A DNA stretch of 64,000 nt. Origin: Magnolia sinica (Eukaryota; Streptophyta; Magnoliopsida; Magnoliales; Magnoliaceae). A model generated the notes under the pieces. It ran no database searches and had not been told where the DNA came from. It was given only the letters and a program-made list of their open reading frames with translations. Made by a program: the position numbers and the translations under genes. The stretch's first letter is position 1; each line of letters begins with the position of its first letter. Below are positions 22,801 to 35,037 of this stretch, in pieces. The DNA lies in assembly GCF_029962835.1 (NCBI RefSeq), contig NC_080575.1, positions 42,570,336 to 42,634,335 on the forward strand, written 5' to 3'.

Positions 22801-25800
22801 CATCTATGTCTCTACAATCTTCTTTAGAGGTTATCTTGGTTGTGAACTTATCCGGTAGGGATTTAAGTATTTTCCTATATATACGGCCCTCCGGAATCTT
22901 CTCTTCTAAACTCTACAAGGAGTTGTAAATATCATTCAGTTTATTATAGAACTCCATAAAAGTTTCAGACTATTCCATTTTAATATTCTCAAATTGGGTG
23001 GTCAAGAGCTGGAGATTGGAACGTTTTACTGTGCTATTCCCTCATGGGTGGTTTCTAAAACGTCCCATGCTTCCTTTCCTATTTCTCGTGTACAAATGTA
23101 TTTAAATTCATCAGGAGAAACCGCACAGTAAATCGCATTGAGAGCTTTGGCATCATAGGCATACCAAGCTCTCTCATCAACACTCCAATTAGATTTATCT
23201 TTGTGAGTGCTAATGGATAAACCATTTATCACGACTTATTCTACGGGCATAGTCTATCCTTGTTTAACAATAGCTCAAACCATAGGGTCAAGGGATCTCA
23301 AGAATACCCTCATCGTAGCCTTCCAATAGGCGTAGTTAGACCCATCAAAATAAGGCGGTCGTGTGATAGCACTCTCCTCATGAGTAGACATGATTCTAAT
23401 GGTTTTAGTAGGTTCCTAGTAGGGATCCACCTAGATGCGTGTTCTAGAGAATGTTTAGATAAGGATTTACCTATAGGTTTGTGTCTAATCTTTAGAAGAA
23501 GGGAGAATTCATGTAAACCTTCATAATGGAGCTTGGAATGCTCATTAGAGTGGTTAATCACAGGAAGAGGTACATGAATCTCTTTAGTATGGAGTCTAGG
23601 AGAGGGATTAAGAGTGGGGAATCACTTAGGTTCTAATTGTACCAAAACCCCATCATTTTGCCCAAGGATCGAATGTCATTTTATAGAGAAGAGGTTTATA
23701 ACGGCTATAAAATAGCTAGTCAACTGCATTGTTGATAGGATCAATCTAGCCATTGATTCGATTGAACTCCCCTTCGATTGGATCAGACTGTCCTTCGATA
23801 GAATCGAGAAAATCATGATTTAGGCAGTTTTGCTGCTGGACAGTGGGATGCCCAAACTGCGTCCAGGATTCATATGAATCATATGATTCAAAATATGAAT
23901 CATAGGATTTGTACAATTTGGTTGCTATCTTTTGGGATTGTGATTTGTATTGTACAATTCATGCACTGTACAAAATTACATGAATCTTACATTTCGTATG
24001 TGACAATATTGATGGAAACAAGCAATGCCTGGATTGGTGCTATGTGCTCGTCAAGGTACTGCAGTTGAAGCTCCTAAAAGCATAAACGTTATGAACAGCA
24101 AAGGTTCAAAAGCAAACGCTTTCATTGTCGAAAAGTGGGCCATTCGAAAAGGAACTGTCCCTTTCTCCTAAATGGGACTGAAGTATACTCGGATCTTTTT
24201 CATTCTCGTCAAATCTTTTCTGCAGACTGGTACGTTAAACACGTGATGTGTGGATGTTCTTTCCAGTAATCATGTAGTATATTCAATGCCAGAAAACAGC
24301 AGATCATATGTTAAAGAACATGGATTGGTGTAAGGAATTGGATCTGTCTTAGGAAGCAGATTTATAGAAATTAAGGACTGATCTTGAACTCAAATTCTAG
24401 AAATTAAGTACTGGTTTTGATCTATGATTCAGATTAGTTAAAAGAACTTTAATAACTAGGAAAAATTTCTTATTCTTATATTCTGATAGATCATGCTGTT
24501 CCTGATTTATGTGTTGGATGATGATTATTCACATGACTTGGTTCCTCTTTAAAAGGATAGATCAAAAGACACTCCCATGTTCCAGATGATTTTGTGGATT
24601 TGGACACTGTTCCTAATAAGGTATTAATGGTTTAGAAATGATGAGAGCTATAAGGACACATCAGGCTCAAGCTTTTATAACTTGCATATCTTGTTCTAAG
24701 GAGAAAGTGATCTGATGGTCCTGATGATTCTCTTGAATGATACTTCCAGTATCATAAGGCCGAAACTCATTTTCATAATATCTACTATTGAGTGAGATCT
24801 GTCAAAAGTATTGATATACTCGTAAGATATTGATATAGTCATATAGACATCAAAGATTTTCTAACTTGGACTGAACCTCAATGGTTGAATGTCAAAACGT
24901 GGAATCACATGAATTAATCCATGAAGAGTTTTTGATCTTCCTATGTTTTTAGATTGTCAATGGAATGACAATAGGTTCCTTGCACATATTGTGGTCATTT
25001 GATATCTCTGAGCCATTTCTATGATCCTTTGAAACTAGGATTCTTAATAACTGTGTGGGCTTGGAGAACAAGTCCTTGATGGATGGAGAATAATACAATC
25101 CAAGAACTCGTACATTTCCATTATACAAAATGCTGAAATTAGTATTGCTCCTTCACTATGTTAAGGCACAAAGATGCAACAATCTATCTTAATTCTTAAA
25201 TGCACCATTTGATGTGTGAAAAGTAAGAGAATCTTTGTTCCCATTAAAAAAAGAATTATTAGGAAGAATGTTTCCGAGGAAAAGCATTTCAAATGGAAAG
25301 GGATTTACACAGTGCAAGGCTTTGTTATTTAAGCAGAAGAAAATCTTGTATATCTGCAAAGATTAGTGGGAGCTAGGTGATAAATCTGTCTCTACAAGGA
25401 CATCAACACAAGAGACTTTGGTAATGCCATATATGGCTCTTGTAATATTAGTTTGGTAGATGTAAACGTCTGACCTGATTATTGATAAAACCATAAGGTA
25501 TCTTTCAAATCTTATGCTCTAGTAATCAAAGCAACTGTGTTCTCAGTTTTCCTATTAACTTGGCCTACAAAGACGTTTTTGGGTAAAAATGATAGTGTCC
25601 TGCAAATAATCTGATGAGTAAAAGTTAGATTTGTGAAGTTTGCGCATGAAGCACCTGGCCAGTTATAGTGCCTGCAAAGTAGTAAATGTTTCCCTTGTTA
25701 TTTGGTGTCCAACTTTGTCACAAAAAGAGTTGTTGAAGTTTTGAGTATACAAGGATAGGGTGATTTTCTTTACGGGCAAGTGGGAGTTGTTCAAAATTGT

Positions 25801-28800
25801 GCCCTTCAAAGTCGATCACACAACCATGTCCTTGATCATCTTTTTGTTCCCATTTGCATCTTATACATTTCATGGCCTGTATGTATACAATTTTCGTTTT
25901 TGTAATTCGTGGGGTGGATTTCTCATCTTCCCCCCTTTCTCTCTTTAAAATAAAATTTCGGTACCTTTTGGAAAAAAAGATAAAAATAGTACAAAATTGG
26001 TTTGACAGTTTGTCTTAGAATGACATTGTAGCTAGCAAAGATACACTGGTTTTTATACAAATATATGGAGAGATTTGGCTAAGCAGTTCTATCTGAAACT
26101 TGTTCTCGACCAACGATAGATCAGGACAATGTGCTACTAAGGTTTTCATGGGACTGGATGACTGTTTGAACAATGTGGTTGTATCTCAACCATTTGTAGT
26201 GTTCCGCATCAAAATATGAGTGTGCAAATGTATTTTACTAATTGTTTGAACAGTGCAGTTGGATCTCAACTATTTTCAGTGTCTCAGCATCAGAATATGA
26301 GTGTGTACATATTTGACTAATTTTAACAAATTTACCGACTTTAGGTGGATATTGATCATGCTACAATGATGTCCATGAGAAGCACTCAATGATAATCAGC
26401 CATTCTTACAAGGAAAATGATAGTTGGAACTGCCAATGTTGAGGACCCACTTCCTAATCTTAACCCATGGAGCTTAATAACATGACAAAAAAAGGGGTTC
26501 TGTAACGTCTATCCTCTCAAGATATGACAATTCACATGTAGCAGGGATCTACAAGTATTTGAGGCGCTCACATGCATTGTTCCTAATACTGACTGGCATA
26601 TGCCTAGCATAGACAGGCCCCCGGGTGGGGGAAGCTTAGCGGAGCCAAAGGTGGATTCGCATCATAATCAGCCTTAAAAAGGACCTGGGCCCCTTAAGGA
26701 CTAGAACACTTGGTTGTAGGCATGCATCCCACTCACGATCATCTAGACTTTGATGCAATATGTCAAATAACGTTGATTTGCTAATAAAATATTGTTGTCC
26801 ATCATGAGCCATGCTTTAGTAAAGGATGTTGGTAAGCTGATACTATGAAGATACATCATACATCTGATAAAAGTGATGATCCAATTAAGATACTGTTTCT
26901 AAGTGTAACGGTAGTTGACTTTTATATGTTTGGTTATCTCATTGGAATAGGGGATTAGGGGCAATTTGAATTGCACTTTTCTTGTTTGTACAAAGGGCAA
27001 TGGAAGCCAAGTTCATGTAAGAGTCCTTGTTTGTTGGTATTCAACTCTACATGGGATTTGGAACAATATCACGTTTCTTGCCTTTGTATGATATTAGTGG
27101 CCAATAAGCATACATGGTAGAATAACAAGGCATCTTACCTAGTTATGATCAGTATATGAAGGGAGCTATAAAGTGGATGATGGAGGAAAGAAAAGGCCCT
27201 AGTGCAAAGTACCACATAAATTACTTTGGATGTGGCGGATTACTACTGTATCGAGTAATATTTGAGGATTGAAAACAAATTGATAAACCGTCTGAACTCA
27301 CAAGAGATATTTGGCCTAGCCATCATGAGATAGATTAAGCTTCCAACTATACATTGTCTGGTGGTGTTAGCTGTGAAAAAATGTAGGCACTGTTAGGTGT
27401 TGCGGTCCATGTTCGATTCCCATGTGTAGTTGTATCTGACATTTAGTTCAAGGTATTTTGTAATGGCCAACAACGTTACCGTCACGGTACGGGCTGTAAC
27501 GGCCATTACAACCTTTTATTTTTTATTTTTTGGAAGAAAACCTGTATTGGCCTGGTAATGGGCCTGTTAGGGACTTAGGGGTCATTTTCTGTAACTGCTG
27601 TTTTGACCCTATAACACGTAATAGTTGCCACTATTACCGTTACGTAATGGCCGTCAACAACACACCATGATTTAGTTCCATTAGAGTGTTGTAACTTTTG
27701 TTGAAACATGCACCTACACACCTTATTGTAGCATTGTCCAAGTGTCCAGAGGTACACCCGAAAAGCTTAAAGCATCATGCCCCAAACTCCCAATTAAGAA
27801 AGTGACACACCCATGCCCTTATTGCAAGGCCTAGGGTCTACTAGCTACACTAGGTAATCTTTGACAAAGCTTGTAAGCTTTCTTGTGCCATTGAATAAAG
27901 GGACTAAACCCCTATTACATGCCCACAAAAGTGGACATGTTGAATAAGAGTGGGCCTTTAATGGTTTCCAAGGCAAAAAGCACCCACTTGTACTCTTTGG
28001 CATCACATGCACCACGTGGCATGCATTGCTACAACCACACTAGTCAACGCATTACAAAATCTAGTTGTTTCTATTGAAAGGGGGCAAATCCTTTCTTTGC
28101 CAGGGTCAACCCCATCTGATAGTTGATTGTAGCTCCTGCAACATCAATAAGTAGCGTTGGTGGTCAAGAATGTCTTACCTCAACCTTACAAATACTATCA
28201 CCCCCTAGATCACCACAATTCCCGTTTAGTGAAGGATGAGTGGATATCAACATGGAAGTCTCTTCCGTATGGTAGATTGAAAAGGAATTGACTCCCAATG
28301 GTGTTCCAAGAACTGTTTTCGCCTCTGAGAAGTCTACTGGGTCCATCATGCCATGAAATTAAAAGACAGATTAACAAGAGTAATGGAATGACAAAATAAA
28401 GCTAATTTAACATAAATTCGGAAATTTCATATTCATAACATGTCCAAATTCAAGCCTATGACAGTCCTGCAATGCGAATCTCATAAATTATTGATTAATC
28501 GGGACCTATGGAAGATAGAACCCCCATCCTAGCATGGTTAAATCTGAATTCAATGGAAATCATGTGTCTTGTAGGAGTTTTGACGTGTTAGGGCTGTTTA
28601 AAGGCTAAGGAATGTGGAAAAATGGGTTTGGGGTATCTAGGCTCAGAGGAATTAGGGTTTGGAACATTAGGGTTGAGGTTTTGGGTTTGAATTTCAGATT
28701 TTGGGTTTAAGGAATTTAGGATTTAGGGTCTCTACAATTGGGAATATGGGTTTCGGGTTGTATGAATTAGGGATTTATGATTTGGACAAGTGATTTTGGA

Positions 28801-31800
28801 ATTTGGGAATTTTAGGGTTAGGAATTTGGGGAGATTAGGATTAGGGTTTAGAGATTTAGGGTTAGGGTTTTGAGAACTAGGATTTTGAAAACTAGGTTTG
28901 GACGGATTAAGGGTTGTAGAAAGAAGAAGAATGAAGATTTAAAAGAGGAAAGAATGGGAAAGAAAAGAGATGAAGAAGATGAGAGAAGATGATACCTTGT
29001 TGAGAAGAGAGAAAAGTAGAAAAGATAACTAGAGAATCGCTCCCTATAGTTTCGCACCACCAATCTAATCACAAGATGATTTTTTTTTTTTTTGCTCAAT
29101 CTCAAAGCAAAAGGAAAGAAATCTCTTTCATTCATAACATGCATATTGGTTAGGGTGGGATGTCCAACCCTTTATAGTATTAGAAAATACCTTTTACAAA
29201 AAGGCGCTCAAAGGTAAGATTCTCAATATAAAGACACTAAATGAATTAAAAGTTGTTCCTAACTCCCTAATATCAACACAAATATGAGCTATACCAAAAA
29301 TAACAAAACATGTAAATAAACTAAACGATTAAACTATTTTCTAGCCTATGGGGGTCCACGATCAAGATGTCCGATGATGATGATCTAACGATTCGATCAT
29401 CGTGTCCACTCGATCCAACGGTCCAATGTGTCTGTCAAGCTCCTATATGTAGCCCACATGCACTAACATGCACATGGGGTCTTCAACGTGGCTAGGAATG
29501 TGAATTGGGCCAAGTGGGTCCCATGTAAGGAGGCTCAACCCTCTTCCTTTGGAATGTGAATTGGGCCAAGTGGCTAGGAATGTGAATTGGGCCAAGTTGT
29601 TTAGCCATAAGGAGGCTCAACCCTCTTCCTTTGGTATGGTACTCGGATGTCCTCATCATTACTCCTTTTTAGAGTTTAGCCAAAAGTCGAGGTCTCATGA
29701 CTTACTCTGAGCTGAGCTGATAAAACCTCTTCTTTCATGGCCTGCCTCCAACAATCAGAGGAAGTCTCATGGCAAGAACTGGGCTCCTTGGTGGAATGAA
29801 CAGTAACGACAAAGGCACGATGATTTTTAAAAGAAAGAGTTAGACCATTGTTCCTTCTAAATAAAGGCTTTTCACCCTTCACGGTGGGCTTATACAGTTA
29901 TACCACTAGTAGCTACTCACAATCAGTGTTTGTAGTATCGATATGTTACATGTATCACTAGCTGGGTATATAGAAACATGTATTGATTTTGCCGATATTA
30001 TCGTCAATACCAGGAAATATATAGTTGAATGAGGGAAACATTGGGAAAATAGTGGAAATCTTCAATAAAACAATAGGAGATGCTAAAATACACATATTTG
30101 CATATGTATGTATCCAATAATTGCAAATAAGATGCATACATAATAAATTTCCCTTCATGTATCCTTGACTAGAGGAAACATGGGGAAAATGGTGGAATTT
30201 CTCAATGAAACTTCAGGAGATGCTATAATACATATATTTGCATATTTAGGAATCAAATAATTGTAAAAAAGATGCATACATGATAAGTTTCCGTTTGATG
30301 GGGGCCCAAAAGCATGCGTGTTGTAAAAGATCAGTGCAATATTAACTATAATGATTTTATATAATTCAAATGCAAGTACCAAACAATAATTATGACATCC
30401 AAAAACTGAAGGAGCTAAAAGACATACTTATCCGCCATCCCTCATACCCACATGGAGTTTTGAGGTGGCTAGAAGTTGTCATCTTTGTCTTTACTAAGTT
30501 TGCCATAATGCTGTTGTTCAACATAATGACAGTATTGTACCCAAGTCATCCTCTATTCATACCAGTGGAGGTACTCTCTTATGTATCTTTGGTACTTATC
30601 CTCCTCGAACTGTACGAATATGCCCAGATGTGTGTACTGTGGTGCTGGTAATCAATTATGAGGGAATGGATTGACTCCAACCTTGACTCCTAGATAGTAT
30701 TAAGCCAAGGCATATGCCGGGTACTCTCAATATCCCCCTCCCTACCTCATAACCGTAACTGCTATCGGTCTGCTGGGCATATCTGTATTTGGTGATTGAG
30801 TGTTGTAGTTGCCATAATCATAATATCCTTCATGTACATAAGGTGGGATGGAAGTAGAGCTCTCCTACTCTGAACTAATATCTTGGATAAAAAGTTGTGT
30901 GCAAGAGACTCCTTGGTGCATGTGACCTTCTTCTTCGCACCCTTTCGACGCTGGAAATGTTGACTAGGCATTGATGCTCTTCGTGAGGATGATGGACAAG
31001 ATTCGTGGTCTTCTTCCTAAGTGGCATGGTCAAATTGGGCCTCAGTGAATTGGCTAACAAATTGCTAGCTTTGACCTGTCATGGAATCCGCACCCTCGTC
31101 ACTACCACCTCTACTAGTATCGTTGTTGCTGCCACCCTCACCGAATTAGCCTCCATCGCCTCCATCACCACCTTCATCAGCCCTATCATCATAGTTGTTA
31201 GCCCCACTACTTCCACGAGATAGTTATGAAGTCTCAACATCGCTCAAGACGACCTGATGTTGGGGAGCAGGCTGTGACCGTGCCTCGCCTCCCTCATCAG
31301 AATGTATCAGACTCCTCATCAATGCATTGAAAGAATAATCCTGAGTCCTCTGCCTGCTCATGACATGGCCGATGTCAATACCAAGAAAAGCTGCTCCCTC
31401 GACTACCACTAAAGCAAGGCCTCCCTCAACATCATCTAAATCAGCCGATTTGACCCACTCATAAAGTGGGTCCTCGGCATCATCACTGAACTGTCTGATA
31501 GAGCTTATCAACATTAGGTCGAGTGGGTCTTGATGTACCCATATGTCTGGCTTTGCTTGTAACTACTTCTCTTTCAGGTTCATATTATAGTGGTGGTATA
31601 TAAGCTTTTGCAGTTTTTCATATCCTGGCCCGTTCCTCCTATTGGTGTGTTAAGCGACCACGTTCTCCCATTCCTCTTGCATGGTGAAAAGGCGATGGTC
31701 TGGGTGAGAATATGGTAGCTACTAACTGTAGTACAGGTGCGTCACCTCCGTACATCACCCACCCCTCGCTTATTGACCCATTACAAGCATGTATTAGTTT

Positions 31801-34800
31801 AAATGAGAAATGTAGTTTCTGTATCACAAATCATACTATTTAATTAATACACTCACATGGAATCATTGTTTCCCAAGATGCTTTTGCAGTTGTGACGGAG
31901 AACAAGACCTTAGCATCTTTAAAGCATAGCAATTATCAAACATAGATTGGCAAATCACCATTATTAATCACCTATATATATGTAGAGATTGTAAAAAATA
32001 TTTTTTTTTTACCATTATCGGTATCTCCTCAATTTTCATTTACCTATTTCTCGAAATCTGGTTTTTCTTTCGAGTTGGGTAACAACTTTTCATAGACTTG
32101 GTGGACGACCATCGTCAGTCTGTTATCCTCCCATAGCTAATGTTTATAGTTGAACTTGGGGTTCAGGTAACATGCTGAAATCTAAATAATATTTAATCAA
32201 TTGCATTTACATATAAACAAAGTAATACTTAAAAGTGCAAGTGCCAGCAATTAATAAATAAAGTTAAATGTAATAAACTTAACAACCTAGTGGAGTGGAT
32301 GCTTAAGGGTCTTGGTTCATCTGTTATCAATGATCTAGAGCACCTATCTATGCAAATGGGGAGATGCAGCCTATATCCCCTCTCTCATTAATTTCATAAG
32401 CTCATAGAAGGGTCCCATTGAAGGCCACGTCTCATTATCTACAGCCTTAAGGTCCTTGTAAATTGGTTGTAGGATGTCAATGACATTAGAAACTGTCTTA
32501 GAAGGAATCACTAAGCATCGTCCTTGCAAACTTTGTGCACTTTGGGCATGTCTCCAATTCCACTCAAAATATCTCTCGAATTTGAACAATCTCCTCAGCT
32601 CCCTCTGTGCCTGTACAAGTTGTTGAGTGTGATAAAGTTTGTGGCAACCACGTCACACCTAATTTGATGATATCCACCTAAAACTCCTCTCACATCGCGC
32701 CAACAACCACGAATGATTATATATGAAGTTCATCACCCTCGTCGTCGCCTCAATGGTGTTTCTAATCGTCTCTTTCTACACTATTAGTTTGATCATTAGG
32801 TCAGTGCAGTGACTCATGCACAGGGTCCAATAGATACTGTAATTCTTCATCAACTCCTTGCCTTGACGAATACACTGTTGTTGTTTGTCATAACTTGTAC
32901 CACATTCATTTTAAAAGGCTGTATATATAGGAGTGATCCTTTATGTGGGTGGATACATCAACAGATTTGAAGAAAACGGGTTGTCCTTTACAATATACCA
33001 TAAAGTTGATAATGGTCAACTTTGTGGGTCCTGTCCACCCATCTCACATGACCGTCACCCCGTATTTCTCTCAATTTGGCTTGAGTTCATGTACCCAAGC
33101 TCGCACCTCCTCGTACTGGCGATCGAGGTAGACCCTCCAAGATCTCCTTTGGTGTTAAGGCTTCACACGTAGCCCAACATGCTGCATGATGTCGATCATA
33201 TTTTGGAAGTGAGGGTTGGTTGTTGCATTTGCTGATATGTAGTTCGAAATGAACCACCTGGCTATGGTGCACCCCATGCCTCCTTGAAACTCCCATTGCT
33301 CAATATCTTTGAGAATCCGTTGCTTTGCACCCGTAATGGGTGCTCTAGCCTTGCTGTAGGCTAAGCCCGCCTAAATCACCATCATCCCTACCCTACTGCC
33401 TCCCTCACCCTCCCTGTTAATGCCCCTGCCTCTCCTACTACTACCAACCTCCCGTGTAGGGTTTCAAACGACCAACTAGTCTCCTCAAATCGTCTCCTTT
33501 GCTCCTTATCCAATCCTTATGCTAAAAACTCGTGCATTGCTTGTCTATAATCCCTCCTATTTCATTCAGTAACACAATCCTCGGGATATGCCAACACCTC
33601 GCCATCATCGTTTCACTTATTATCAACGGTCCCTAGACCTCGTGCAGGACCCATAACTCCCCCCCTGATATCTCTCTCATGCTTGTTGCTGTTGCTTATG
33701 TGTATTCCCCTCAGTCATCATGTATACATGTAATTGCTTGAAATTGTTGCAAATTTATTCCCCTCCGATGGTTGTCTATGTTTCCACCTAACGTTCCTTA
33801 CTCTTATTCTCAACAGTATTTTACTCTCTGCTACATGTATACAAATACAACCAATAATTGCATCCATTAATAACATAGTAATTGCTTAAATCTCATTAAG
33901 ACAGAACAAGTAATGCATCCATGTGTGCATGACTAAATACATACATGATCCATCTATTCATCCATGCATGCATACATATATACATACATACATGTCTAAC
34001 TATCCATCCCTGCATGCATGCATGCATGTCTAACCATCCATCCATCCATCCATCCATACATACATACATACATAAACACATGCATGATTATCCATCCATT
34101 CATGATCTAACCATTCATCCATGCATGCATACTTACATACACATTCATAATCCGTCCATCCATCCATCCATCCATCCAACCATCCATCCATCCATCCATC
34201 CGTCCATTTAACCATCCATCCATCCATGCATGCATACATACGTACACACACACACATGCATGGTGATCCATCCATCCATTCTTCCATCCATCCAACCATC
34301 CATACAATGACACATACATATACACACACATGTATGATTCATTCATCCATCCATGGATACATACATAAATACATACACATACACATACATACACAATACA
34401 CACATACATCATCCATCCATCCATCCATCCATCCAACCAACCATCCAACCATCCATCTAGTCATCCATGCATGCATACATACATTCATCCATGATCCATC
34501 CATCCATCCATGCATGCATTCATATGCACCCATACATTATGCATGCATGCATTTCATCACACAATCATGCATCCATAAAAAAAAATCAAATGTATTTTTT
34601 TAATAAACAAAATTTTAACTATTTTTAAAGGAAAATTTTGATTTCAACTAACAAATGTATCCCGTTGATAAAAAAAACATGGACCATAGATAATGAAACG
34701 TCGTAACATTATAGAAATTAAATAGATTTTTATTTATTTTTTTAAATATATAATTTTTTTTCTCCCAAAAAATTGAGAGATGAACATGGATCGATAGATC

Positions 34801-35000
34801 AACCCCTCCTCATCATCATATTACAAAATGTGGCCCCAATTATTATTTTAGGGAAGAAAATATGGAAAAATCGATTTTCTTTCCATTTTCCCCAAATTTC
34901 CCATTACGATCCAATCTCTCAAATTTTCGCCCAAGTTCATGTCAATGCATGAAAATCGTGCATAAACATGGATTTGAAATGAAAACCATGAGAAAATCAA

Positions 35001-35037
<37 letters not shown>

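Larger units (their letters stand above)
19150..23845 (-). mobile_element. SIRE/Maximus-like Ty1/copia derivative lacking pol
   Basis: Minus strand, from right to left: a truncated 5' LTR (23845-23394), gag from ATG 23391 to about 21330, non-coding sequence, a polypurine tract (AAAGGAGGTGAT, 20760-20749) and the 3' LTR (20748-19150). Integrase, RT and RNase H are absent. The gag start abuts the middle of the LTR, so the LTR 3' part and primer-binding site are deleted. It is a dead or strictly non-autonomous derivative, nested in intron 8. Confidence 0.75.

Noticed and set aside
27395-27430. tRNA gene or SINE suggested by TGTTCGATTCCC
   Set aside because: Only the B-box-like word is present. 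No cloverleaf, A box at the right distance, tail or duplication was found.
28620-28905. Interstitial telomere
   Set aside because: TTAGGG words are irregularly spaced and mixed with other text, and the same pattern occurs in the family's LTRs.
33896-34608. Several long overlapping open frames on both strands (Ile-His-Pro and Met-Asp-Gly-Trp repeats)
   Set aside because: They are produced by the CATC/CATA tetranucleotide tract, which is open in many frames. No start context or domain supports a gene.
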